A stretch of DNA of 12,819 nt from Phascolarctobacterium sp. (GCA_019417125.1 DXVZ01000135.1:1-12819), one strand, 5' to 3'; positions 1 through 7,540 are shown, counted from the stretch's first letter. Numbers and translations: made by a program. Notes: generated by a model not told the origin, from the sequence alone.

Positions 1-191
1 ACACGACTTCGTAACGGTTTGCGCATGGGGGCTACAACAAATATTTAGCCGTCGCGATTTTGCTCTGCGCCTCACACCAACACCCGGCGCGTGGCTTAAA
101 ATTAACGTACATTGTATGGCTATGTGTAATTAGCACATCAAAAGTACGGTACAGTAAAATGCGGCATCGGATTTTAGCAATATTTAATAAG

Positions 192-250
192 AAAAACGGT
201 AAAAATAAGGCTGTTTGAGCGAAGCGAGTTCCGCAATTTTTTCCGTTTTT
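192..250. repeat. Imperfect inverted repeat / stem-loop
   Basis: AAAAACGG at 192-199 is the exact reverse complement of CCGTTTTT at 243-250. After one mismatch (t200/t242) the pairing continues with 201-206 against 236-241, giving 14 pairs in 15 positions around a 29-base loop. The loop carries the purine-rich stretch GAGCGAAGCGAG. Together with the perfect inverted repeat at 300-331, this looks like one structured non-coding element. I recall similar sequence recurring between genes in other bacterial genomes, but I cannot confirm that here. Confidence 0.5.
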
Positions 251-299
251 ATACTAAAATGTTGCGTTTAAAAATCCGCCAGCCGCAGGACTTTTCTTG

Positions 300-331
300 G
301 TTCATTCTTTTGGTCAGTCAAAAGAATGAAC
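300..331. repeat. Perfect 13-bp inverted repeat with 6-base loop
   Basis: GTTCATTCTTTTG at 300-312 is perfectly repeated in inverse orientation at 319-331 around the loop GTCAGT. There is no T-run directly after either arm, so it is a poor intrinsic terminator. It resembles dispersed intergenic palindromes more than an operator, because it sits about 145 bases from the nearest start codon. Family membership is inference. Confidence 0.65.
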
Positions 332-475
332 ATGACATAAAAAGTAAATTAAAATTTAGAAAAGTATCATCAAAGATGCAACGTAAATATAAAAAATCTA
401 AAATAAAAAATGCAGGTATTTCTTATCTGCATATTGAATTATTACACGTTAAGTCTTGCGGAAAGAGGTGAGATT

Positions 476-2140
476 ATGCTTTTAGGTATAGATGTAGGCG
501 GCACTTTTACGGACGCCGTTGTGGTAGATAACGGTGCTGTGTACGCACAGGCAAAGCGCCCAACGACGCACGGAGAGGTTTTGCGCGGCATACTGGCGGC
601 GCTGGACGCTGTGCTGGACGGAGCGGACGCGGCGCAGATTGAGCGCGTGGTTATCAGCAGTACGATTGTTACCAATGCGCTGACGGAGGGCAAAACGCAG
701 CCGGTATTTTTGGCGGTAATGACCGGGCCCGGTATGAACGTAAAAGGGTGCTTCCCTGTAGAGCCGTATTTGGTGAGCGGCTATGTGGACCACCGCGGCA
801 AGGTTACGGCGCGCACGGAGTTTAACAAGCATTACGGTTTATTGGATAAGCAGCCCGGCGTGCAGGCGGCAGCCGTCAGCGGCAAGTTTAGCGTGCGCAA
901 CCCGGAAAACGAGTACGTGCTGGCGCACGAATTGAAAAAGAGCGGTTATAAAAAAGTATTTTTAGGTTCGGAGCTTAGCGGTGAATTAAATTTTATACGC
1001 CGTACCAACAGCGCGTATTTTGCGGCGGCGGTAGATAAAACATTTGAAGCCTTCGGCAAGCAGGTGGAATGGGCGCTGAAAGAGCGCAGCATTACTGCGC
1101 CGGTGCAGATTTTAAAGGCGGACGGCGGCACACTGCCTTTAGAGGCGGCTTTAAAGCAGCCGGTGGAAGCGGTGTTTACCGGCCCGGCGGCGAGCGTGCT
1201 GGGCATTGAAGCGCTGGGCGCTGCGCCGGAGGGCAAGTGCATTTCGCTGGACGTGGGCGGCACGACGACGGACATTGCTTTTTGGGATAACGGCGAGCCT
1301 CTTTTGGCGAAAAAAGGCGCGATGATTGGCAAATACCCAACGGCGGTGCGCTCGTTCCACATGCGCAGCGTGGGCATTGGCGGCGACAGCGCGGTTACGG
1401 TTTTGCCGCAGGGGTTTAAAGTTGGCCCTGAACGTGCTGGCACGGCGGCAGCGTTAGGTGGCAGTGCAGCTACTTTGGCTGACGCTTTAATTGTTTTAGG
1501 TTTGGCTGATTTTGGCGATAAAGAAGCTTCGCAAAAAGCCGTTAGCGCACTGTGCCATGAGGGCGAAACGCTAGACGCGGCGGCGCAGGCGATTTTGGAC
1601 GCGGCGCTGGACGTTATTGAAAGCGCCATTAAAGAGATGCTGCACGAGTGGAGCATTCAGCCGGTGTACACGGTAAGCGACGTTTTAAGCGGCAGTGATT
1701 TTGTGCCGCAGCAGCTTGTCGGCGTCGGCGGCGGTGCGCCCGGCCTTATCCACGCGCTGGGCAAACGCATGGGGCTGCCCGTAGTTATTCCGACCGGCGG
1801 CATGGTTGCCAACGCCATTGGTGCGGCGCTGGCACGCCCAACCGTTGCGGCAAGCCTGCGCGCCGATACTACCGAGGGTTATTATTTAATTCCGGAAAGC
1901 GGCAAGCGCGAACGCCTGCCCAAACGCTTTAACATGCAGGCGGCAGAAGAAATTTTAAGCGCCTGGCTGCATGAGAAAGCCGGCGGATGGCAGATGGAGG
2001 GCAATGAAACCGAAGTCATCAGCCGCGAATACTTCCGCACGGTGCACGGTTATTACGACACCGGCGAGATTATTTATTTAAGAATGCAGCTTAAACCCGG
2101 CATTTTATATAAAATTACCGGCAGGGAGGTGGCGTTTTGA
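476..2140 (+). CDS. HyuA-type hydantoinase/oxoprolinase family ATPase (554 aa)
   Basis: Members of this family use ATP to open lactam or imide rings (5-oxoproline, hydantoins) or to activate related substrates; the substrate here is unknown. The ASKHA-fold nucleotide-binding signatures are visible: GIDVGGTFTD at residues 4-13, LDVGGTTTDIAFW at 258-270, GIGGDS at 300-305 and VGVGGGAPG at 415-423. The family motif SSTIVTNAL is at 61-69. ATG 476 is chosen because AAAGAGGTG lies just upstream and the ATP-binding motif starts at once; an upstream in-frame ATG at 410 would add 22 unlikely residues. The length fits the short form of the family. No HyuB partner follows; the stop overlaps the start of an HDAC-fold gene by four bases, implying coupled translation. 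Residues of about 317-355 use noticeably more T-ending codons than their surroundings. Family call is firm, reaction is open. Confidence 0.88.
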   Translation: MLLGIDVGGTFTDAVVVDNGAVYAQAKRPTTHGEVLRGILAALDAVLDGADAAQIERVVISSTIVTNALTEGKTQPVFLAVMTGPGMNVKGCFPVEPYLVSGYVDHRGKVTARTEFNKHYGLLDKQPGVQAAAVSGKFSVRNPENEYVLAHELKKSGYKKVFLGSELSGELNFIRRTNSAYFAAAVDKTFEAFGKQVEWALKERSITAPVQILKADGGTLPLEAALKQPVEAVFTGPAASVLGIEALGAAPEGKCISLDVGGTTTDIAFWDNGEPLLAKKGAMIGKYPTAVRSFHMRSVGIGGDSAVTVLPQGFKVGPERAGTAAALGGSAATLADALIVLGLADFGDKEASQKAVSALCHEGETLDAAAQAILDAALDVIESAIKEMLHEWSIQPVYTVSDVLSGSDFVPQQLVGVGGGAPGLIHALGKRMGLPVVIPTGGMVANAIGAALARPTVAASLRADTTEGYYLIPESGKRERLPKRFNMQAAEEILSAWLHEKAGGWQMEGNETEVISREYFRTVHGYYDTGEIIYLRMQLKPGILYKITGREVAF

Positions 2141-3456
2141 AACAGGCAAATTTAGGACTGGTATTTTTTCCCGCCTTTGACTGGATGATTAGCCCGGGGC
2201 ACCCGGAGCGCCAGGAAAGGCTGTTATATACGCGCGACCAGCTGACGGAGGAAGGGCTGTTTGACCGCCCGGAGATACGCGAATACCGCCTGCGCATGGC
2301 GGAAGTTAACGATTTGCAGCGCGCCCACGTCGGCGTGCCGTCGATTGCCAAGTTGATAACTCCTGCCCATCTTGCTTCTGCCGGAGGGTGCATGACGGCG
2401 GCGGACGCTGTAATGAGCGGCGAGGTTAAGCGCGCGTTTGCGCTGGTACGCCCGCCAGGCCACCACGCAATGCGCATTGTGCATGGCATACGCGGCTTTT
2501 GCACTATTAATATAGAAGCGGTGATGGTAGAATATCTGCGCAGCCGCTACGGCGTTAAAAAAATTGCCGTTGTCGATACGGACGTGCACCACGGCGACGG
2601 CAGCCAGGATATTTTTTACCATGACCCCAACGTGCTGTATATTTCGTTCCATCAGGACGGGCGCACGCTGTACCCTGGCACCGGGTTCCCGGATGAGGCA
2701 GGCAGCCCGGCGGCGTGGGGTTACAATATTAACCTGCCGCTGCTTCCCGGCAGCGGCGATAAGGAAATCCACGCTTTGTTCGACGGCATTATCCGCCCGA
2801 TACTGGACGATTTTGAACCGGAACTTGTAATTAATTCTGCCGGGCAGGATAATCATTTCAGCGACCCGCTGGCATCCATGAGCGTTACGGCGCACGGCTA
2901 TGCGGCGCTTGCCGATAAGCTGAAGGCGGACATTGCCGTGCTGGAGGGAGGCTATTCCATAGAGGCGGCGCTGCCTTACGTAAACACCGGTATTATCCTC
3001 GCCATGGCGGAAATGGATTACAGCAAGGTTATTGAGCCGGACATCAGCGCCCTGCGCAGAGCTGACCCGCGCTGCATGGCGCGCGTGCAGCAGCTGATTG
3101 AACAGGCAGGCAACATTTGGCGCACCCGCAAGGAAGTTGGCAAAATGCTGCTGGATAAATGCGGCTGCACCTGGCAGCGGCGTAAAGGCATTTACTACGA
3201 CGAAGAAGGCATCCGCGAAGAACAGCTGGAAACGGCGCATTACTGTAAAGCTTGCAGCGGCTACATGACGATAGCCACCAGCGCCCGCGGTACCCGTTAC
3301 GGCGACCAGAGCGCTTATGTGGTGTGCCTGCACCGCGACACCTGCCCTGAATGTACAAAGGCGGCTTATGACGACGCTTTGCGCGCCAAACAGAGCTGTG
3401 AATATAAATATATTTTATTGCAGCACCCTGATACGGGCGTTGTGGAAACTATTTAG
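2137..3456 (+). CDS. Histone-deacetylase-fold amidohydrolase with C-terminal Cys-rich extension (439 aa)
   Basis: This belongs to the zinc-dependent HDAC / acetylpolyamine amidohydrolase / AcuC superfamily, whose members remove acyl groups from amines. The catalytic set looks intact: His109-His110 in RPPGHHA, Asp149 and His151 in DTDVHHGDG, Asp238 in SAGQDNHFSDPL, and Tyr273 in EGGY. SPGHPERQERL at 19-29 is also typical. Residues of about 340-425 are extra to the core and rich in cysteine: C342, C344, CKAC at 370-373, C397, CPEC at 403-406, C421. The two CxxC knuckles suggest a structural zinc ribbon. The start is a TTG within TTGA, overlapping the stop of the previous gene, with GGAGGTGG just upstream. 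Eighteen bases separate it from rdgB, so it sits inside an operon. The substrate is unknown; coupling to the HyuA-like gene suggests a shared amide substrate. Confidence 0.9.
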   Translation: MKQANLGLVFFPAFDWMISPGHPERQERLLYTRDQLTEEGLFDRPEIREYRLRMAEVNDLQRAHVGVPSIAKLITPAHLASAGGCMTAADAVMSGEVKRAFALVRPPGHHAMRIVHGIRGFCTINIEAVMVEYLRSRYGVKKIAVVDTDVHHGDGSQDIFYHDPNVLYISFHQDGRTLYPGTGFPDEAGSPAAWGYNINLPLLPGSGDKEIHALFDGIIRPILDDFEPELVINSAGQDNHFSDPLASMSVTAHGYAALADKLKADIAVLEGGYSIEAALPYVNTGIILAMAEMDYSKVIEPDISALRRADPRCMARVQQLIEQAGNIWRTRKEVGKMLLDKCGCTWQRRKGIYYDEEGIREEQLETAHYCKACSGYMTIATSARGTRYGDQSAYVVCLHRDTCPECTKAAYDDALRAKQSCEYKYILLQHPDTGVVETI

Positions 3457-3474
3457 AAGATTGGAGTTTACAAA

Positions 3475-4061
<587 letters not shown>

Positions 4062-4065
<4 letters not shown>

Positions 4066-4550
4066 AGATAGGTATTACTGGTGATACCCACGGCAGCATG
4101 CAAAGCCTGCGCCGCGTTGTTGCGGCGGCGCCTCCGGTAGAACAGTGGCTGCATACCGGCGACTGCGCGCGCGACAGCCTGTACCTTAAAAGCCAGACAG
4201 GGCTTGAGGTAACTGCCGTAACCGGCAACTGCGATGCGGGCGAAACTGCTTTTAACGTGGACGAATTTTTGTATTTGGAAGGCTTTAATATTTGGCTGGC
4301 GCACGGGCACCGCTATCTGCACGGCGGCAATCCGCAGGAGCTGGTGTGGTGGGCGCACCGCCTGGAAGCCAACATAGTTGTTTTTGGGCATACGCATGTG
4401 CCGCTGGTAAAATGGTACGGCGATGTACTTTTGGTAAACCCCGGCAGCCCTGCCAAGCCGCGCAGCGCTGAAGGCGCAACCTTTGGCGTTTTAACGCTTG
4501 CCGAAGGCGAGAAACCTGCGGCGGAAATAATACGTTTGACGGATTATTAA
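4062..4550 (+). CDS. YfcE/MJ0936-type metallophosphoesterase (162 aa)
   Basis: This is a small calcineurin-like phosphodiesterase with a two-metal site. The ligand set is readable: Asp8 and His10 in GDTHGS, Asp34 in HTGDC, Asn56 in TGNCD, His81 in LAHGHR, and His110/His112 in FGHTHVP. It ends with the family's NPGSP motif at 126-130. The length is usual for the family. ATG 4062 overlaps the rdgB stop by four bases, so translation is probably coupled. Relatives act on phosphodiesters in vitro, but the physiological substrate is generally unknown. No terminator is visible in the 79 bases before the malic enzyme gene, so some read-through is possible. Confidence 0.92.
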
Positions 4551-4551
4551 A

Positions 4552-4587
4552 TTAACCCTTGCCAAAGCAGAGTGTATAATATAAAAT
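4552..4587 (+). promoter_or_regulatory. Candidate promoter of the malic enzyme - fumarase operon
   Basis: Two overlapping sigma-A-like pairs fit, each with a 17-base spacer: TTAACC (4552-4557) with TATAAT (4575-4580), and TTGCCA (4559-4564) with TAAAAT (4582-4587). Each matches consensus at 10 of 12 positions, and I cannot choose between them. Both -10 boxes lie inside the palindrome at 4572-4600. The SD for the gene, AGGGGAG at 4614-4620, follows. Confidence 0.55.
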
Positions 4588-4600
4588 ATATAGTATACAC
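4572..4600. promoter_or_regulatory. 29-bp imperfect palindrome overlapping the promoter, candidate operator
   Basis: GTGTATA at 4572-4578 mirrors TATACAC at 4594-4600. Folding around base 4586 pairs 12 of 14 positions. It covers both possible -10 boxes, where a bound repressor would block RNA polymerase. The outer arms resemble GntR-type half sites only loosely, and no regulator gene is in the window. A hairpin role in the RNA is less likely because it has no GC core and no T-run. Confidence 0.5.
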
Positions 4601-4629
4601 TAAATAAACATAGAGGGGAGTAATTTGAT

Positions 4630-5856
4630 ATGTCATTTGTTGATGAAGCTTTAAAATTTCACGCTGAACACAATGGTATGCTTGCCGTAACCAGCAAGGT
4701 TCCGCTTAATAACCGCGAAGATTTGTCGCTGGCTTACACCCCGGGCGTTGCTGAACCGTGCAAGCTGATTAAAGAGAACAAAGAACTTTCGTTTGAATAT
4801 ACCTGCCGCGGCAATACGGTGGCAATTGTCAGCGACGGTACGCGCGTACTGGGGCTGGGTGATATTGGCCCGGAAGCTGCCATGCCGGTAATGGAAGGCA
4901 AGGCGGTGCTGTTTAAAACTTTTGGCGATGTGGACGCGATTCCTATCTGTATTGATACCAAGGACGTTGAAGAAATTATCGAAACCGTGCGCCGTTTGCA
5001 GCCGACTTTTGCCGGTATTAACTTAGAGGACTTTTCTTCACCGAAGTGCTACGAAATTGAGGACCGCCTGCGCGAAATCTGCGATATTCCGGTGTTCCAC
5101 GACGACCAGCACGGCACGGCGATTGCCTGCCTTTCCGCCGTTATCGGCGCGCTGCGCTATGTAAAAAAAGATATTAAAGACGTTAAGGTTGTAGTTAACG
5201 GCTGCGGCGCTGCAGGCAGCGCTATCGGCAGGCTGTTTGTCAGCATGGGCTTTCCCAATGTTATTATGGTAGAGCGCGTGGGCGCTTTGTATAAGGGCAT
5301 CGACGCCAAGCTTGACAAGGTGCAGCGCTACCTTTCGGAAGTTACCAACCCCAACATGGAAAAGGGAACGCTGGCAGACGTTGCCAAAGGCGCGGACATT
5401 TTGGTCGGCGTATCCGGCCCGAACCTGTTTACCAAAGAAATTATCGCCAGCATGGCGGATAAAGCGATTGTGTTTGGGCTTGCCAACCCTGTGCCGGAAA
5501 CAAGTTACGACGCCGCTATTGCTGCGGGCGCGGCAGTTGCTGGCACCGGGCGCAGCGACAGCCCCAACCAGGTTAACAACGTAACTGTATTCCCCGGCGT
5601 GTTCCGCGGCGCTATTGACGTGCGCGCCAAAGCGATTAACGAAGAAATGAAGATAGCGGCTGTTTATGCCATTGCTAATTTGATAGACGAAAAAGACCTG
5701 CGTGCCGATTACGTTGTGCCGGACGCATTTGACCCGCGCGTTGCGCCTGCGGTTGCGGCGGCGGTTGCCAAAGCGGCGATTGAAACCGGCGTGGCGCGCG
5801 TTAAGGTTGACCCGGAAGTTGTACGCGCCAATGCTTTAAAACGCATCGGCAGATAA
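4630..5856 (+). CDS. Malic enzyme, short bacterial form (oxaloacetate-decarboxylating; 408 aa)
   Basis: It catalyses malate + NAD(P)+ to pyruvate + CO2 + NAD(P)H in the cytosol. Visible motifs in order: LAYTPGVAEPC at 34-44 with the catalytic Tyr36, GKAVLFKTFGDVDAIPIC at 90-107 with the catalytic Lys91, GINLEDF with metal ligands Glu133/Asp134, FHDDQHGTA at 157-164 with Asp158, Rossmann loop GCGAAG at 191-196, GLANPVPE with Asn286, and SPNQVNNV with Asn313. The length is normal for the short form lacking a phosphotransacetylase domain. The cofactor is uncertain; Glu215 at the end of the second Rossmann strand would favour NAD. ATG 4630 has AGGGGAG nine bases upstream. The stop overlaps the SD of the fumarase alpha gene, nine bases before its start, so the three genes are one operon. 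Confidence 0.95.
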   Translation: MSFVDEALKFHAEHNGMLAVTSKVPLNNREDLSLAYTPGVAEPCKLIKENKELSFEYTCRGNTVAIVSDGTRVLGLGDIGPEAAMPVMEGKAVLFKTFGDVDAIPICIDTKDVEEIIETVRRLQPTFAGINLEDFSSPKCYEIEDRLREICDIPVFHDDQHGTAIACLSAVIGALRYVKKDIKDVKVVVNGCGAAGSAIGRLFVSMGFPNVIMVERVGALYKGIDAKLDKVQRYLSEVTNPNMEKGTLADVAKGADILVGVSGPNLFTKEIIASMADKAIVFGLANPVPETSYDAAIAAGAAVAGTGRSDSPNQVNNVTVFPGVFRGAIDVRAKAINEEMKIAAVYAIANLIDEKDLRADYVVPDAFDPRVAPAVAAAVAKAAIETGVARVKVDPEVVRANALKRIGR

Positions 5857-5865
5857 GGAGCGGCT

Positions 5866-6711
5866 ATGCGCGAATTAGACGTTAAAGAAATTACCTCGGC
5901 GGTAGCAAAGCTGTGCTGCGATGCCTGCTACTACCTGCCGCAGGATTTGCTGGAAAAATTTAGAACCTGCCGCGATGCGGAAGAATCGCCGCTGGGGCAG
6001 GAAGTTTTAGGCACGATTATTGAAAATGCGGAGCTTGCCGCGCGTAAAAATGTGCCGTTGTGCCAGGACACCGGGCTTGCCGTGGTGTTTATGGAAATTG
6101 GGCAGGACGTGCATTTTACAGGCGGCGCGCTGGAAGACGCTGTACACGCCGGTGTGGCGCAGGGCTATACCGAAGGCTACCTGCGCAAATCTTCCGTTAC
6201 CGACCCGCTGTTTGACCGCAAAAACACGCAGGACAACACTCCTGCCATTATCCACACGCGCATAGTGCCGGGCGATAAGGTAAAAATTACTATTTCGCCT
6301 AAAGGCTGCGGCAGCGAGAATATGGGCGCCATGAAAATGTTAAAACCTGCCGACGGTGTGCAGGGCGTAATTGATTTTGTGCTGGACACCGTGCGCAAAG
6401 CAGGCCCGAACCCCTGCCCGCCGGTAACGGTAGGCGTGGGCATCGGCGGCAATATGGAACAGTGCGCGCTTTTGGCAAAATATTCCTTAACCCGCCCTAT
6501 CGGCGGGCACAACAAGGATGAGCGTTATGCCAAGCTGGAAGCAGAGCTTTTGGAACGCATTAATAAAACCGGGATTGGCCCTGCGGGGCTGGGCGGCACA
6601 ACCACTGCCGCTGCCGTAAATATTGAATTTACAGCGACGCATATCGGCGCGCTGCCGGTGGCGGTAAACCTTAACTGCCACGCCGCACGCCGCGCGCAGG
6701 TTGTATTGTAA
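5866..6711 (+). CDS. Class I fumarate hydratase, alpha subunit (FumA/TtdA-type; 281 aa)
   Basis: The catalytic iron-sulphur subunit of a two-subunit, oxygen-sensitive fumarase that interconverts fumarate and malate. Three cysteines have the spacing of the [4Fe-4S] ligands known from TtdA: Cys66 in LCQDTG, Cys184 in NPCPPV and Cys271 in NLNCHAARRA. KGCGSENMGAMKML at 146-159 and GVGIGGN at 190-196 are further family signatures. The start at 5866 is supported by TAAGGAG, which includes the preceding stop codon. The beta subunit follows 12 bases later. Tartrate dehydratase belongs to the same family, but the malic enzyme neighbour argues for fumarase. Confidence 0.95.
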   Translation: MRELDVKEITSAVAKLCCDACYYLPQDLLEKFRTCRDAEESPLGQEVLGTIIENAELAARKNVPLCQDTGLAVVFMEIGQDVHFTGGALEDAVHAGVAQGYTEGYLRKSSVTDPLFDRKNTQDNTPAIIHTRIVPGDKVKITISPKGCGSENMGAMKMLKPADGVQGVIDFVLDTVRKAGPNPCPPVTVGVGIGGNMEQCALLAKYSLTRPIGGHNKDERYAKLEAELLERINKTGIGPAGLGGTTTAAAVNIEFTATHIGALPVAVNLNCHAARRAQVVL

Positions 6712-6723
6712 GGGGGCGCAAAT

Positions 6724-7287
6724 ATGACGGACGCAAAAATTAAACATATTACCACGCCCTTAACGGCAGAAACCATTAAAAATTTGCATGCCGGCGATGT
6801 TGTGCGCATTACCGGCCCGGTTTATACCGCGCGCGACGCTGCCCACAAGCGCATGACGGAAGCGCTTGCCGCAGGCAAACTGCTGCCGTTTGATATCGCC
6901 GGGCAGGTTGTGTATTACGTCGGGCCTTCGCCTACCAAACCGGGTGAAGTTGTCGGCAGCGCCGGCCCTACCACCAGCGGGCGCATGGATAAATACACGC
7001 CGGCGCTGATTGCCCAGGGTATGCGCGGTATGATTGGCAAGGGGCTGCGCAGCCAGGAGGTTATCGACGCCTGTATTAAATACGGCGCCGTGTATTTTGT
7101 AGCTGTCGGCGGCGCGGCGGCGGTTATCTCGCAGTCTATCAAAGGCGAAGAAATGATTGCTTACGAAGATTTAGGACCGGAAGCTATCCGCCGCTACGAG
7201 GTGGAGGATTTTCCCGCTATCGTCTGCATCGACGCTGAGGGCAACGATTTTTATAAAGTTGGCATTGCCAAATACAGCAAAGAATAA
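6724..7287 (+). CDS. Class I fumarate hydratase, beta subunit (FumB/TtdB-type; 187 aa)
   Basis: The swivelling beta subunit that completes the active site of the two-subunit fumarase. Visible signatures are GPVYTARDAAHKRM at 31-44, YYVGPSPTKPGEVVGSAGPT at 64-83 leading into TSGRMD, GMIGKG at 102-107 and VAVGGAAAV at 126-134. The length is standard for separate beta subunits. AGGGGGCG at 6711-6718 is the SD, directly after the alpha stop. It is the last gene of the operon: an intrinsic terminator begins 20 bases after its stop. Confidence 0.95.
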   Translation: MTDAKIKHITTPLTAETIKNLHAGDVVRITGPVYTARDAAHKRMTEALAAGKLLPFDIAGQVVYYVGPSPTKPGEVVGSAGPTTSGRMDKYTPALIAQGMRGMIGKGLRSQEVIDACIKYGAVYFVAVGGAAAVISQSIKGEEMIAYEDLGPEAIRRYEVEDFPAIVCIDAEGNDFYKVGIAKYSKE

Positions 7288-7307
7288 AAACTTAATATAT
7301 TTACAGC

Positions 7308-7336
7308 AAAGGCCGGTTTATGCCGGTTTTTGTTTT
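7308..7336 (+). terminator. Intrinsic terminator of the malic enzyme - fumarase operon
   Basis: AAAGGCCGGT (7308-7317) pairs with GCCGGTTTTT (7322-7331), including three G-U pairs, around the 4-base loop TTAT. The T-rich tract TTTTTGTTTT at 7327-7336 completes it. It sits just downstream of the fumarase beta stop. Confidence 0.85.
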
Positions 7337-7348
7337 ATATAAAACAAA
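7329..7348. repeat. Perfect 20-bp palindrome
   Basis: TTTGTTTTATATAAAACAAA reads identically on both strands. It overlaps the tail of the fumarase terminator and lies 143 bases upstream of the metQ promoter. The TTGTT...AACAA ends recall clostridial Rex boxes (TTGTTAA-N4-TTAACAA), but two positions in each half differ. AT-rich sequence makes chance palindromes more likely, so function is open. Confidence 0.5.
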
Positions 7349-7375
7349 TAAAAATATGATATATTACACAAAAAA

Positions 7376-7413
7376 CTTAATAAAAGTGTGATTTTTTTCG
7401 CATTTTTATTAAG
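7376..7413. repeat. Long 16-bp stem-loop in the fumarase-metQ spacer
   Basis: CTTAATAAAAGTGTGA (7376-7391) pairs along its whole length with TCGCATTTTTATTAAG (7398-7413), with two G-U pairs and a loop of six T. The outer ten pairs are a perfect DNA inverted repeat. No T-run follows on either strand, so it is not an ordinary terminator. Short repeats of TTAATAAA recur nearby, at about 7377, 7458 and 7529. No gene is open here. Confidence 0.55.
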
Positions 7414-7490
7414 AATAATGTGATTAACGCTGCGTAAATGATTAGTTATCTTAAAATATTAATAAAACTTCAAAATTTGTAAACTTTTTA

Positions 7491-7519
7491 TTGACAATAT
7501 TTTGCGGTTGTTGTATTAT
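7491..7519 (+). promoter_or_regulatory. metQ: Promoter of the metQ riboswitch transcript
   Basis: A perfect -35 TTGACA (7491-7496), 17-base spacer and -10 TATTAT (7514-7519). An alternative TATAAT at 7517-7522 would need a 20-base spacer. Transcription would begin near 7526, about 15 bases before the SAM-I aptamer. Confidence 0.85.
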
Positions 7520-7540
7520 AATTTCATCTTAATAAACACA

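Larger units (their letters stand above)
1..475. other. Gene-free leader region, AT-rich, with structured repeats
   Basis: I see no convincing gene here. The short open frames have no good SD site and run through inverted repeats and A/T runs. Positions 1-110 are more GC-rich than the rest and could be the edge of a repeat or a decayed gene, but no frame reads like a protein. Positions 192-331 hold two inverted repeats, listed separately. Positions 340-475 are strongly AT-rich and probably contain the promoter for the gene at 476, but I could not find a convincing -35/-10 pair. A weak hairpin (ATGCAG at 410-415 with CTGCAT at 427-432) lies in the presumed leader. Confidence 0.6.

Noticed and set aside
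122..138. ATGTG-N7-CACAT, resembling a CRP-like site
   Set aside because: Only five base pairs per arm, the spacing is one base off the CRP pattern, and no promoter is visible beside it.
259..471. Small plus-strand ORF of 70 codons upstream of the HyuA-like gene
   Set aside because: It runs through the perfect inverted repeat at 300-331 and AT-rich leader, has no SD, is Lys-rich low-complexity, and overlaps the SD of the next gene.
2224..3333. Long minus-strand open frame of 369 codons opposite the HDAC-fold gene
   Set aside because: It is a shadow: the sense frame has complete catalytic motifs, while the antisense translation has no recognisable domain, and its openness follows from codon bias.
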